Below are positions 21,395 to 33,564 of a stretch of 64,000 nt of DNA, in pieces. The translations under genes were made by a program, and so were the position numbers. How positions within the stretch are numbered: the first letter of the stretch is position 1; the number at the start of each line of letters is the position of its first letter. The stretch covers positions 124,001-188,000 of the forward strand of contig JADEYG010000007.1 in assembly GCA_016906335.1 (NCBI GenBank), given 5' to 3'. The notes below the pieces were generated by a model. It was not told the DNA's origin. It saw nothing but the letters and a program-made list of their open reading frames with translations, and ran no database searches. The DNA comes from Novakomyces olei (lineage: Eukaryota; Ascomycota; Novakomycetes; Novakomycetales; Novakomycetaceae).

Positions 21395-21402
21395 TATATA
21401 AG
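21395..21402 (+). promoter_or_regulatory. TATA box for the antisense ORF in gypsy 2
   Basis: TATATAAG lies about 50 bp before the ATG at 21451 and points against the gag-pol direction. It suggests the antisense ORF has its own promoter between the LTR and the ORF. Confidence 0.5.
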
Positions 21403-21450
21403 TGCGCTTTCGGCAATAAAACTATCTAAGTAATATAAAGTAATTTGCGG

Positions 21451-21951
21451 ATGCAAAACAAGAATTTTCGCTCTGCGTTCCGGATCAACAACAACATGTC
21501 GCTTGCTCATGTCAGAGATGCTATCGTGCCCTGCGAGTATTGCGTGGCAAACTCTTTGCCGTGCCGCTTCGTTCTCGGCACTGCACCGTTTGTGCGTCGC
21601 TGTATGGTCTGCGCGGCACGTCGCACCCGTTGCGAAGGAGGCCGTTTTCTTCATGACAATGAGGAGAACGAGCGCCTTGTTGCCGCGCGTGAAGAACAGC
21701 GTGTGAGAGAGCGCGAGGAGCTGCAGCGTCGCCGCGGAAGACGTCGCGCGCGACAGCGAGCGCAGGAGGAAAGACGTCAGGCACCATTCGAGGTGCATGT
21801 AATTGCCGATGACGGTCCTCCGTCAACAAATTCGATCGTCGGTTCGGTTTCGAGTGCGCTGGCCCAGCGCGATGCGACTATCGCTCGCCTCGAGCGCCGC
21901 AACCGTGCGTTGGAGCGCGAGATTCTTTCGCTCCGTGCCGCTCGTCCGTAA
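21451..21951 (+). mobile_element. Antisense accessory ORF of chromovirus 2: Zn2Cys6-like cluster plus coiled coil
   Basis: 166 codons from ATG 21451, opposite to gag-pol and lying between the pol 3' end and the 3' LTR. Cys positions fit a Zn(II)2Cys6 cluster exactly: C-X2-C-X6-C-X12-C-X2-C-X6-C (CEYCVANSLPC, then CMVCAARRTRC) at residues about 29-63. A long Arg/Glu-rich helix follows (EEQRVREREELQRRRGRRR), then a short acidic linker and a C-terminal coiled coil (LERRNRALEREILSLR). That is the layout of a small dimeric fungal DNA-binding protein without an activation domain. It is convergent with pol. Possible roles, all inference: regulation of the element's own LTR, of integration, or of host silencing. 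Confidence 0.75.
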
Positions 21952-22178
21952 TTGTGTGCGTGACTCAACAGCCATTCCTCCTTGCGTTGTCCCATATTAT
22001 TTGTTCGACAAGTAATTGAATATGTTTTTGTATAATTTTCTCGTAATAATTTAAACAATAATAATCGCGGTATAATCAATAAATCAATAAATCACTTTAA
22101 GAGTTGAGTCTTAGTTTCGCGTGGGTGACGAAAGTTGAAGGTCGTCGCCCGAATAGGGAGCTCGCTTAGCATTCCCAT

Positions 22179-25100
22179 TTAAGAACCAGGTTTGTTCGGG
22201 TGTGCACGGTGGAATTCGTTTACCAAATCCATGCAGTTGTGTAAATGTTTCGCAGGCTCCCACGTGCGGTCGGAGGCGTCGTAGCCTTTCCAATGCACAT
22301 AATATTGAAGTTGCTTGCGTCGGATGCGCGAGTCTAGAACTTGCTCGACTTCCCATTCCGGGTTAGCATCCAATATAACTGGAGGTGGTGGCGCGATCTG
22401 TTCTCGCGCGATCTGCGACACTGCGTTATGTCGCTCTAGCAATGAAGCGTGGAAGACAGGATGTATACGCATTGCCTTCGATAGTTCCAAGCGATATGCA
22501 CGCAAACCAACGCGTGCGATAATCCTAAACGGTCCCAGCTTCTTGGCATCCAGCTTATCGCATGGCCGCGTAGTGCTAATATTTTTTCGCACTAGCCAGA
22601 CTTGATCGCCAATAGCAAAACTTTTGTCGACGCGATGCTCATTTGCAAAGCGCGCCTGGTCGCTGAGAGACTTTTCGATTTCGACTTTCAATAAGCGATG
22701 TAGATTCCGTAGGTATTCGATACGTTCATCCGCGGATGGGCATTGTCGCGAAGATGAAATCGTAAAGCGACATTTCGGGTTGTAGCCGTAAAAAGCGTAA
22801 AACGGTGTTGTCTTTGTAGACGACTGCTCTGAATTGTTGTACGCGAATTGAGCAAAAGGTAACAAATTGACCCAATTGCTTTGCTGATAGTTGCTGTAGA
22901 TCCTCAGATATTGCTCTAAGATCTGGTTAAGCCTCTCTGTTTGGCCGTCGCTCTGTGGGTGGTACGCGGTAGACAACTTCTGCTGTATATCGCATTGCGA
23001 AAGCAAGTGTCGTGTAAACTGCGATACAAATACCGAACCCCTGTCAGAGACTATTTCGTCTGGTAGGCCATAGTTGGCAAATACGCGATGGGCGTAAATC
23101 AAAGCTAGCTCAGTAGCCTTAATAGATTCGCGTATTGGTATAAATATTCCGATTTTCGTAAATCGACAGGTGATTACCCATATGGAGTCGTAGGTTTTTT
23201 GTGTAATCGCATCGCGCGACTCCGGTAATTTCACAATGAAGTCCATTGAGATACTTTCCCAGGGTCTCGCTGGTACTCTCAGTGGGTGTAGTAGTCCATA
23301 CGGTGCATGTCGCGAAGGCTTGTTTCGCGCACAAGTATCGCACGACTCGACGTAGCTAAATATCTCTTTTCGCATGCGTGGCCAATAGTAGTTTCGCATG
23401 ACTAAGTCCAACGTTTTGGCCTGGCCAGGGTGACCCGCGACATGCGAATCATGGCATGTCTGTAGTATAGCTAATCGCAAACGATTGTCGTTTGGGATGT
23501 ATAGCAAACCCGAAAACGTTAGAAGACCCTTTTCGTTTATACTGTAGTTTCGCAGATGTTCCGACACTGGCTGCTTGCCGAGGTCCTCCATGACAACCTT
23601 GCAAGTCTTGTCTTTGCCGTAACATTGTTTAATCTGATCATCAATGCCTGTATCTTCTACGGTCGCGAACAGGAAGTGCGATCTGTCCAATAGTGCCATA
23701 GTTCGCTCTGGTTTCTCCTGTTCCTTATCGCCGACATAATCGCTTCGCCTAGACAAGGCATCCGCTTTGTGATTTAGCTTTCCAGCACGGTATTCAATAA
23801 CGAAATCATAGGAAGCGATCAATTGCGACCATCGCATCTGTCTACGGCTAAGTACTCTTGCTGTAAGAAAGTACATGAGATTGCGGTGATCCGTATAAAT
23901 TGTAGTGCGATGTAACGGACTCTCCAGGTAAACTCGCCATTCGCGAAGACATGCGACAATAGCTAACAGCTCTTTGTCGTAGATATCATAGTTTACTTCC
24001 GCGCTAGTCATTTTTCGCGAGTAGAACGCGATGGGTCTCATTTCGTCGCTGTTGTCTTTCTGCGAGAGAATCCCACCGATCGCGAAGTCCGATGCGTCGG
24101 TTTCCAAATAACTTGGCTTCTGCGGGTCGAAATGCGCAAGGATCGGCGCACCCAGAAAAGCGTTCTTCAGAGTTTGGAAAGAGTCAATGCACTCCTTGGA
24201 GAAATTAAACTGCGCATCCTTCTTCAGTAAGCGGGTGAGAGGGATGGTAATTTTGCTGTAGTTTGCAATAAATCTGCGATAGTAATTTGATAGGCCTAAG
24301 AACGACATAACGTCTTTCGCGTTCTTGGGTTCAGGCCATGTCTCAATAGAATCAACTTTCGCTTTCTCCATAGACACTCCTTTCGTAGAGACAACAAAGC
24401 CTAGGAACTCTGTCGTGTCTGTGTGGAACTCGCATTTCTCTAGTTTCACAAATAAGTTTGCTTTGCGAAGTCGTTTCAGTACTTCGCGAACATGCGTCAC
24501 ATGCTCCTCCTCGGTGTCCGAATAGATCAAGATGTCGTCCAAGTATACAACAGCAAAGCGATCCAGACAATCGCGTAATGTGTCGTTCGCAAGAGCTTGG
24601 AAAGATGCCGGGGCGTTCGTGAGCCCGAAAGGCATAACCTGATATTCGTAATGTCCATAACGCGTACGGAAGGCGGTTTTCCACTCGTCGCCTTCGCGTA
24701 TACGGACAAGATTATACGCGCCACGGAGATCTAATCGCGTAAATATCGTCGACTGACGAATGCGATCCAATAGCTCCGATATGAGCGGCAGCGCATAGCG
24801 ATTTTTGACAGTTACCGCGTTTAGCCCGCGATAATCTACGCACAGTCTCAGCGAACCGTCCTTCTTTTTCACAAAAAGAATTGGAGCCCCCGCGGGCGAT
24901 GAAGACGGCCTAATGAATCCCTTCGCTAGATTGTCTTTAATGTAGTCGCGTAGTGTTTGTAGCTCGCGTTCGGCCAGAGGATATATAGGCCCGAACGGCG
25001 GCTTCGCGCCTTCTGTCAACGGTATTGCGTGATCCCACGCCTGATGCTGTGGTAGAATGTCTGCATTTCTTTTCTCAAAAAGATCGCGAAAGTCTGCATA

Positions 25101-25661
25101 CTCGGGAGGTATAGCGACGTTTTTGTCCTCGCTTTTAGCGTCGGTCGCGTATACGCACAGCAATCCCGAGTCGTTGCCTCGCGATAGCTTAGCAAATTCC
25201 GTCGCACTGATTTGCGATGGTTCGTCTTGTGCCTCGGGCTTCTTGAGGCAGTTTGCTAAGCAATAGGAAGACTCGAATTCGACTTTTGCACGTCTCCATG
25301 CAATCCTTGGCTCATGTTTGTCGAGCCATGGCTTTCCTAAAATAACGTCGTGTCCAGAGAGCGGTATCACGTTAAACATCATAGTCTCGCGATGTTCGCC
25401 TATGGTGACCTCCATGTTTTCAGTCTGGAAGCGAACACCTCCGGTGCGAATCGCTCTTCCATCCACAACTCGTAGTGGCTCAATCTTCGCCTTCTTCGTT
25501 ATATCGATTATGCTTCTCGTAGCAAGGCTCTGGCTGATAAAATTCGACGTCGCGCCTGAGTCGATCAGCGCCTTCGCGTCCAGCTGGCCCTTGCTAGTTC
25601 TCAAATTTGCAGTAACTGTGAGATGTATTCCTCTGTCAGGTTCGGGTACCACTGACATCAC
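22179..25661 (-). mobile_element. Chromovirus 2 pol (PR-RT-RNaseH-INT-chromodomain)
   Basis: Open frame of about 1,160 codons. Protease: ALIDSGATSNFIS. RT: LRLCVDYRGLNAVT, FTRLDLRGAYN and the catalytic YLDDILIYS. RNase H: LETDASDFAIGG. Integrase: the His/Cys zinc binder HDSHVAGHPGQ...CDTCAR, the first catalytic Asp in ISMDFIVKLP, then IVSDRGSVF and HPQSDGQTERLNQ. A GPF-like patch (KLGPFRIIARV) and a C-terminal chromodomain (YYVHWKGYDASDRTWEP) make it a chromovirus. Such chromodomains are known to target integration to marked chromatin. Confidence 0.95.
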
Positions 25662-25705
25662 CTCCGAAAGCCTCGTGTCATTAACGCCCAGATCAGGCCT
25701 TTCTT

Positions 25706-26653
25706 TTAGACCTGGGCTCTCGCTTTTCCCGGTTCCGTGATACTGTCCATAACCACCGAGATGCGTTGCTCATAATTGCGTTGCTTCTGTTTGCAATCAC
25801 GTGCGCGATGACCTTCGCGTCCGCACGTAAAACATCTGTTCTCTTTCTTTCGACGCTGGCGTTCGTCGCTGGTAATGCTCTTCTTTTCGTAACTGGTAGC
25901 ATCTACCTCCATGGGAGTGTATCCTTTGTTCGCGATCGTCGCGCCCCTATAGCCTGAAGCGCCCTTGGCGTTCGTACGGCTAGCGCTTTCGTAGTAACGA
26001 TCCGACAACCTTTCGTCCACGCGTACAGACTTCTCAATTAAGTCTGACAATGTACGCGATTTTTCCAACCGAGATAATTCGTCCTTAATTCGATCTTTCA
26101 ATCCTTGATAATATTCGTAGCGTAAACTGTGATCGCTAAAATCCAAGTGCGAAGTGATCTGCTGAAAACGCGAAGTATACTCAGCAACAGATCCTCGCTG
26201 TTTGAGCAATGCTAGCTCCCGCTCAGCCTGACTAATGCGGTCGACGCTCCCAAATGTCGTGGAGAGCTCGTCGCAAAACAGGGCAAAGTCACTGGTAATT
26301 AGGCTTTCATCGTGGTCGCGCAAGTGGGGTTCAAACCACGCAAAAGCGGCACCGCGCAGATAAGATACCGCAAACAGGACCTTCGCTTCGTCGTTGCGAA
26401 ACTCATGTGGCTTGAGTCTCACGTATAAGCGAACCTGTGCAAGGAAAGTATCCACCGATCTGCGATCACCTCTGAATGTATCCGGCTTCGAAATGCTTGG
26501 CCCTTCGCTGACTCCTGATCGTCGAGATCCCCGGGATCCCATTTCCTGGCGAAGGCCTTCAATAACCGATTTGTCCTTAACGCGCTCCTCTTGGAGCGAC
26601 GCGATCTGCGCCTGCAGCGTCTGCAGAAACGCGTTCAAGTCCTCTTGACTCAT
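25706..26653 (-). mobile_element. Chromovirus 2 gag
   Basis: 315 codons. A coiled-coil N-terminus (LQAQIASLQEERVKD) precedes a retrotransposon-gag capsid core (RGAAFAWFEPHL, SVAEYTSRFQQITS) and a single CCHC zinc knuckle, CFTCGREGHRARDC. Pol starts just downstream. Confidence 0.93.
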
Positions 26654-26807
26654 CGTAATTCAATAATTCGTTTGTGCTGCTAAACCGTAGCAAAGCACCC
26701 TTCGTCGCAACAACTTAGTGCGAAATAAAACTTGTAAATCGAAATCTGTGTACGCCTCCGTGCGTGACACCTTTCAACGCCGTGTAAATCTGTAGCTTAG
26801 ACGAGCT

Positions 26808-26821
26808 CACGGGCTTATAAT
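26808..26821 (-). other. Putative self-complementary primer-binding site of gypsy 2
   Basis: Two bases inside the 5' LTR edge, the element strand reads ATTATAAGCCCGTG. The same 14 bases occur on the opposite strand inside each LTR (plus strand 20880-20893 and 27078-27091), so an RNA starting there could fold back and pair perfectly with this site. Self-priming is established for Tf1/sushi-type elements; here it is inferred from the complementarity. Confidence 0.6.
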
Positions 26822-26823
26822 AG

Positions 26824-27529
26824 TGTAAGGTGGCCCTTAGAGGGGAGCACCGCGGTGTAAACTCGCGTGTCGCTACAGGCGAACACGGACTGTCCTTTGC
26901 GAGACCGCTCGACAAAGGAAGTTCAATCGGTTACCGCGCGAAGCGAGTACCGAGAAACGGGAACGTAGACTTGCGCCCGGCGCAAGAACTAAGGAAAAGG
27001 AAAAGGACGTTGTCCTTGAAAAGGCGACGGCGCTTCTCTAAAGCTTACCTGCTACAAGGCTATGTAGCAACTTTGAGATTATAAGCCCGTGGAGAGAGTT
27101 CTCTCCATGGGCGACTATGTAGACTATCCTATGAGGCTTAGCGGCTCGCTTAGCCACTTCGCGGCCTAAGCCTCATCCCACCACGATCTCAATGCGATGG
27201 TCCCAGACCATCCGCATTGGGAAAGCGGTGGCGAGCTATGAACTCTATGGATCGATCTATCTAGCTTCGTAGCGATGCGCGATCGCTACTACTACTGTCA
27301 TGCGCCGCGACGTGCCTACGTCGCGCGGGCATGGACGTGGACCTGCTTCGCGCGAGCCAGGTCCAACCTGCTCGCGAGCTAGGCCACTTACGCGCTTCGC
27401 GCGAGTAATGTCCAACATTACCTCGCGCGAGCTATTTAGATCTATCTAGCCTGAAGTCATCGCCTTTGGCGCTACAGGACTTCAGGCGTCGTTCGCTGTC
27501 GTGGTTCACGCGAGGCGGGGATCATGACA
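26824..27529 (-). repeat. Gypsy-2 5' LTR (right copy)
   Basis: 706 bp, identical by eye to the left copy, with the same chain of inverted repeats and the primer-complementary site at 27078-27091. Confidence 0.93.
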
Positions 27530-27534
27530 ATTTG

Positions 27535-30050
27535 GGATATATCAGTGGAACGTCATGCCTCAAGGAGATCGTAATTCCACTGCTATACAGCAACAACTTA
27601 TGGAGGAGCTCTTCAGACCTTACATTGGAATATGGATGACAGTCTATGTCGATGACATAATAATATACGACGATGATGTCCAAGCACATTTGGACCATTT
27701 GGTGCTAGTTTTTTGTATTATGTCAAAGTGGGAACTATACGCGAGTCCAACCAAAACATTTCCGTTTTGCAAGAACTTTGTTGTGCTGGGACGACAAATC
27801 AGTGATGAAGGAATCAAAATGACTGATAAATCAAAAAACTCCATATTGCGACTGGAACCACCAAAGAATATTAAGCAAGTACAAAGATTAGTTGGAATGC
27901 TGAATTGGGTTTCAACGTTTATACCAAACTTATCCTCTCACATTTCAACATTCACTGAGATGAAGGACTTTTCTTGGGACGAAACAAAACAAAAAGGCTT
28001 TGATAAAATCAAGAAAGCAGTTCAGCACGACATAGTACTTTCACCGTTTGACCCTGAACCCCTGAATAATGGTACAGAAAAGCTATTCATGGGAATAGAT
28101 GCTTCACTAGTTGGTACAGGTGGATGGCTAGGACAAGGACAAGACTGGAGAAAATGCAGAGTAATAGGCTTCACGTCGAAAAAATTAGGGATAGCTGAAT
28201 CACATTATCCTGTACATGAACTTGAATATCTTGCATGCATACGAGCTCTTGATCATTTTGAAATATATGCTCGAGGTTACCAAGTCAATTGTTTGACAGA
28301 CAACCAAGCTCTGAGTCGCCTCCTTTACTCTAAAAATGTTATGCTTTCACGAAGACACCTTAGATGGATGGATTTTTTAAATGAGTTCGATATAAATATT
28401 ATTCATGTTCCCGGAACTGAAAATGTCTTGGCGGATCTACTTTCAAGAACACCCGGAAAAACATCTGATGTAGGTGCAATTTCCGTACAAATTTCGCCCC
28501 AGAATAATTTAAAATTTGAGTTGGCCTACGAAAAGGACAGACATTGGTCCAAAATACTCACTATTTTGAAAAATCCAGACAGTTTCACAGACAACGAAAG
28601 CGTAAAAATCAAATCGCGCTACTACATCCAAGACGGTATAATACATCTCCAATACGATGATCGAATCTGCCTACCAACAGATTTCACCAACATCATAATA
28701 AGAGAATCACATGACACCTACCAAGGAGGGCATGGAGGTATAAAGAAAACAATAGCAGGCGTAGGCCGCAAATACTACTGGCCAGGCATGGCAAAAGAAA
28801 TAAATGAATATGTCAGATCATGTGAAACGTGCGCTAAAAGCAAAATAATACCTCAAAAGCCAATGGGACTATTGCAAGAACTCGATATACCGAGTAATCG
28901 ATGGCAAACAATAGGCATGGACTTTATCACTGGACTACCAGCTTCGGGGACTCGAAAGTTTGATGCTATAATTTGCATAGTTGATCGTCTAACCAAAAGA
29001 GCTCATTTCTGGCCCACGCACACAACTATAACAGCACAAGGAACTGCACAGCTATTTCTGGAAAGATATTTCTGTCTACACGGCTTACCAACTGCAATAA
29101 TAAGTGACAGAGATGTAAGATTTATGTCTGAATTTTGGCAGACACTTACAAAAACTCTTCAAATCAAACTGAAGCCATCATCAAGCTATCACCCACAGTC
29201 CAACGGTCAAACCGAACGCACAAATCGTGTATTGGAAGACTATCTTCGTCTTTTCATTTATGCCAATAAAAAGAACTTCAGCTGGCACACATTATTATCG
29301 TTTGCCGAATTCTTTTACTCTTCAAGCCAACACTCCGCCATATCAATGACACCCTTTGAGGCGGATCTTGGCTACATTCCACGTAGTCTTACTGACTTAT
29401 CAATGCCCGAAACACCGAACAAAGATACTTCCTCTTTTATAAACACTCTGGAGGCCAACAAAATTCTTTGTCAAGATGCTATCAGAACAGCACATGATTT
29501 ATCAAAAATCTATGCGGATAAAAAGCGAATAAATGTTGAATATAATGTTAATGACCTGGCTTATTTAAGCACAGCCAACATACGAGAAATACCGGAGCTA
29601 TTCCACGATGTTCTCACACGAAAATTACAATCAAAATACATTGGTCCATTCAAAATTATTCAAAAAATCAGTCCTGTTTCATATGAATTGGAACTACCAA
29701 CATCAATAAAATATCATCCCGTTGTTCACATTTCTCAATTAAAGAAACATCATCCAATGAACAGTCACAACACCAGAGAACAACCTAAGCCTAAAGCTCT
29801 GCGACGCTACAAAGACAACACAGAATTATATTTGATCCAACAAATCGTTGACCATGGATGGTTCAAAGGGTCTAAAAAATCCAATACACCGAAACAGGGG
29901 TATAAGCTATTATACCGAATCCGCTGGGAAGGCTATGGACCTGAAGACGATACATGGGAACCTAAATCTCACTTGGCTAACTCAACCAACCTGCTGAACA
30001 ACTACAATTCGACACATCTCGAATTAGTGGGGGAGGATGTTAGGCCATAG
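27535..30050 (+). mobile_element. Chromovirus 1 pol remainder: RT, RNase H, integrase, chromodomain
   Basis: Continuation of the middle element right of the nested copy. Visible are the catalytic RT motif YVDDIIIYD, RNase H (MGIDASLVGTGGWLGQ), the integrase zinc binder (HDTYQGGHGGIKKT...CETCAK), the core (GMDFITGLP, ISDRDVRFMS, HPQSNGQTERTNR) and a chromodomain (YRIRWEGYGPEDDTWEP). The frame is long and open. Confidence 0.93.
30026..30037 (+). other. Gypsy-1 polypurine tract
   Basis: AGTGGGGGAGGA-type purine run directly before the 3' LTR of chromovirus 1. Confidence 0.7.
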
Positions 30051-30384
30051 TGTAGATAGTAAAATTTAAATTTAAAATGACATAATTAAATTAAATTAAT
30101 TCACTCCAAATACGGAATTTAACCGATTTGGAGGAATATTTAATTACTAATCATTAAATCACGCCACTGATCGGGTATCTGTAACCTATCAATGATAAGG
30201 TGATTACTAATTGATCGGTTACTTCTGATCCTATCTGATTACTAATTGATAGGAAAGTCTTGATCCTATCTCTGAGATAAGAGCTGAGCCTTGAAGTCTA
30301 TAAAAGGACAAGGTTTTCCATAGTTTAAGAGTAGATTCAATTAATCTAAAGAGTTATAACAGTGAGTTACTTCCAGTTATAACA
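30038..30384 (+). repeat. Gypsy-1 3' LTR
   Basis: 347 bp, same as the 5' LTR by eye, followed by the second CATTG target duplication at 30385-30389. Confidence 0.93.
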
Positions 30385-32238
30385 CATTGCTTTTAGTTCT
30401 TTATTTATTGCTTCTTTCCACTGATTCCCAAATGGCCCAGTGATTGCTTCATTGTAATTTTGAGGCTCAATGTCAGGAGCTTCAATGTGATTAACGCCTC
30501 CTTTGGGTCTGTTTAATATTTTCCTTTGACCATTTTTAAGGAAAAGGGGGGGAAGGATTTTCTTCAATTTTTCTTTGGAGATCCCTTCAAGATTTAATTT
30601 TCTTTCACCAGAAAGGATTTCCTGCAGCGGGTCTATTTTTCTGAATTTTTCGTCTCCTAGTTGCTCTGATGACGTTTTTCTTTTTCGCGCAGGTTGATTT
30701 CCTGGGCTGATAAGCTCTAGGCTTGGTTCCTCTTCTATTTCAATTATAGAATTATTTTTTGATTCAATGTTCTTTAAATTATTGTCAATTTCCATGTTTG
30801 ATTGAGGGTCGTCACTTTCCTCATCGTCTGTATTTGATTTATTTCCACTTGGCTCTGTTGAGTCTTCGATCGAGTCCTTTAGGTTGTCAGATGACTGATT
30901 TTCCTCAGAATTGGCTTGCGTGGGATTTTCAGAATTTTTGTTAATATTTAACGTATCATCAGGCGGAGTTTGGGGCGTTTCGAGAGTATTTGATAGACTA
31001 TTTGGCGATTTGATTTGTTCAGGTACCTTGTTTGACAGTTCACTACTTAGCTTTGGTAGATTGTCAATTATAGTTGTGTTGATCCCTTGCGTGGGATGAG
31101 TTGTGTCGTGGTCCCTTTTATTCTCCGTATCGGCTTCAGTATTATTTTTGTATGTAAGTTCGCTGTATATTTGATTTTCATTATAATCAGTAGCAGTGGA
31201 ATTATTAATCTGTTCGTTTTCAAGGAATTTGACATTTCGAGATACGACTCTTTTCCCATTTTTGAGATTGGACAGTATGTAGCCTTTCTGTGTTTCAGAG
31301 TAGCCGATAAAAATGTATTCATCTCCTCTTTGTTCCAGCTTGGTTTTGTTATTGGCGTGCTTGTCCAGTGCTATTGCCAAGCAACCAAACACTTTCAGAT
31401 TGTCCAGATTCGGAGGTCTTTTGTAGATTGTTTCGTACGGAGTCTTTGGTGCTATTCTAGTTGGTAGTCGATTTTTCAGGTAGCAACTAGTGACCACAGC
31501 ATCACTCCAGAATTTTATCGGGACTTTGCGTGCTAGTAGTAGGCTTCGTGCCTTCGATAATATTGTTCGATTTGCGCGTTCCGCTACTCCATTTTGCTGT
31601 GGAGTGTAAGCGGTGCTAGTTTGGTGTATAATGCCATGTTTTTTGCACAGTTCATGAATTTCGGCATTGATGTATTCCAGACCGTTGTCTGTTCTTAATG
31701 TTTTTATCATTTTTCCAAATTGTGTTTTAACAAATGGAATTAACTCTGCGAAGATTTGGGTGACTTCATTTTTATTCTTCATCAATTTTATGAACGTGAA
31801 GCCCGACAGGTCTTCTATAAATGTAACGAAGTATTTGTAATTAAATTCAGAATTTAGATTGATAGGCCCGCACACGTCGCTGTGCACCAGGTCAAATAGA
31901 CCTGTTGGTCTGCTTCTCCCCGTATTTGGGAAGGGTTCCCGAGTTATATTTGCTGTTGTACATGTATGACATGGTTCAATATCGTTGATTTTAATTAATT
32001 GTATTTTCCCTGTGGCTTTTCCGTTTATCAGCTCTAGCAGGTACTGTTTATTTGTGTGGCCTAGCCTTTCGTGCCACAGTTTTGCCTTTTCGGCACTATC
32101 TTCAGTAACAGAATTTGAAATGTATTCGTTATGATAGATTGGTTTTGCAGTGAAATAAAATATATTATTATTTTTCTTGAGTCGCATAATTGGTTTTGCG
32201 TTGCTCATTAACGTTAACTTAGATTCGGCAATTGTCAT
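30385..32238 (-). mobile_element. Copia integrase part of pol
   Basis: Copia pol region right of the nested insertion. It shows the pre-integrase His/Cys zinc binder (WHERLGHTN...CHTCTTAN), the integrase core (LVHSDVCGPI, LRTDNGLEYI, TSTAYTPQQNGVAERANR) and GYSETQKGYIL. A long acidic Asn/Glu/Ser-rich linker, usual between INT and RT in copia, then leads to the gypsy insertion point. Confidence 0.92.
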
Positions 32239-32529
32239 GGAATTTTTTCCACTGAATGCCTGTAGAATGAGCGGATTGAATAAATTTGTGCCGTACTTAG
32301 GGGCATATAAGACGTTTGATAGGATCAGCGTTGATCCCAGGTCATCCCTAACTTTTAAAATTATTGTTCCAATTCCTGATACGGGAGAGCAATTGTCCTT
32401 CCCTGTTTGAATAGTGGATCTGATGTAATTTATTTTATTAAAGTATTTGATATCTGAGCATATGTGACTAGTGGCCCCTGTATCGAGAATCCACTCAGTG
32501 ATATCTCCAGGTGTCCCTTTGTTACCTAG

Positions 32530-33486
32530 TCACAGGATAGGCTCAGTATTGTTAATCTTTACGTTATACACCGATTGTTTTTTTGAATTTTTGTATTCAT
32601 GTTTTCTGCAATCTTTTGTCAAATGTCCATATATTCTGCAATTGTTACAGTATCTTGCGTTTTTCCCATTAGGATTCTTAAAGCAGTCATTTGTTTTGTG
32701 GCCATTCTTATCGCAGTAACCGCATTTGTTAACAGACTTTTTAGACTGTCTCTCAGCCTTATCGCTATATCCATTGTTTCCACTTTTGAAATTTTGATTT
32801 GATCTGTTGATATGATAGGTAGATTCTTCTCCTCGAACAGGAATATGGTGGGCTCCATTTCCGGAATAGGAAGTCTTATCCATTGTGTAATAAATTAGTT
32901 CATTATCGATAAGGTCAAGTAGATCAAATACGTGGGTCTCAGAATTAATAGTGGAGCTCACGTTGTGTCGGATTGTATTTGCAATGTCGCGAGGTATTGC
33001 AGAAAGTATGCCGCAATAGGCAAAGTAGGTGAGTTCCGTGTAGCCGAGTCGAACTAAATTTACGATTTGTTTTCTGTATTCCGTAATAAAGTTTTCCGGG
33101 TCTCCATTCCATAGTTTCGACGGATTCATAAATTTTGATACAATGGATTCGGTCACTTGATGCTTTCTTTTTTCGAATTCGGTGTCCAGTAGTTCAAATA
33201 GTTTTTGAGGGGTTTTGAGCCCTTCGATTCGGGGTCCAAGAAGATCCCCACTTATTGCTTCGACTAGTTCAGCCGTGACTATTAGTGTGCTCACATTCGA
33301 CACTGTAGTTGTGTCGACAGAATTGTCTAGCAGCGATGAAAGGCCATGTAATTCAAGTCTATTTTTGATTTTAATTCTCCACTCCAGATAGGAATGCCAA
33401 TCTTTCAATTGAGGGATGACTCCAAGAATAATAGTATTATTTCTGATGCTAGATGCCTGTCCGGGGGTGACATTGACATCAGCCAT
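32530..33486 (-). mobile_element. Copia gag
   Basis: About 318 codons from the Met of MADVNVTPG. A UBN2-like capsid part (LKDWHSYLEWRIKIKNRLE, FELLDTEFEKRK) is followed by two zinc knuckles, CGYCDKNGHKTNDC and CNNCRIYGHLTKDC. The protease region lies between this ORF and the integrase part. Confidence 0.92.
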
Positions 33487-33564
33487 TTGAGCTTTGAATA
33501 AGAGAAATAGTTTTATTAAAAGACAGCGAGCGGTATCTTGAGTTTGAAATTCAACAATCACCTT

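Larger units (their letters stand above)
20626..27529 (-). mobile_element. Ty3/gypsy chromovirus 2, looks whole, with antisense accessory ORF
   Basis: Innermost and youngest element, 6,904 bp, coding on the minus strand. LTRs 20626-21331 and 26824-27529 are each 706 bp and look identical. Parts in element order: 5' LTR (right), self-complementary primer region, gag (26653-25706), pol (25661-22179) with protease, RT, RNase H, integrase and chromodomain, an antisense ORF (21451-21951), a polypurine tract (21332-21345) and the 3' LTR (left). No major break is visible; it looks whole. Its base use differs from both host elements: TCGCGA/CGCG words are frequent throughout. Confidence 0.95.
17711..30384 (+). 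mobile_element. Ty3/gypsy chromovirus 1, interrupted by chromovirus 2
   Basis: Middle element of the nest, coding on the plus strand. LTRs 17711-18057 and 30038-30384 are both 347 bp and look identical by eye, so the insertion is recent. Without the nested copy it would be about 5.77 kb. Parts: 5' LTR with a TATAAAAGG box, an extra ORF (18077-18787), gag-protease-RT start (18855-20625), then after the nested element the rest of RT, RNase H, integrase and a C-terminal chromodomain (to 30050), a polypurine tract and the 3' LTR. One major break: the insertion of chromovirus 2 in the RT domain. Confidence 0.95.
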
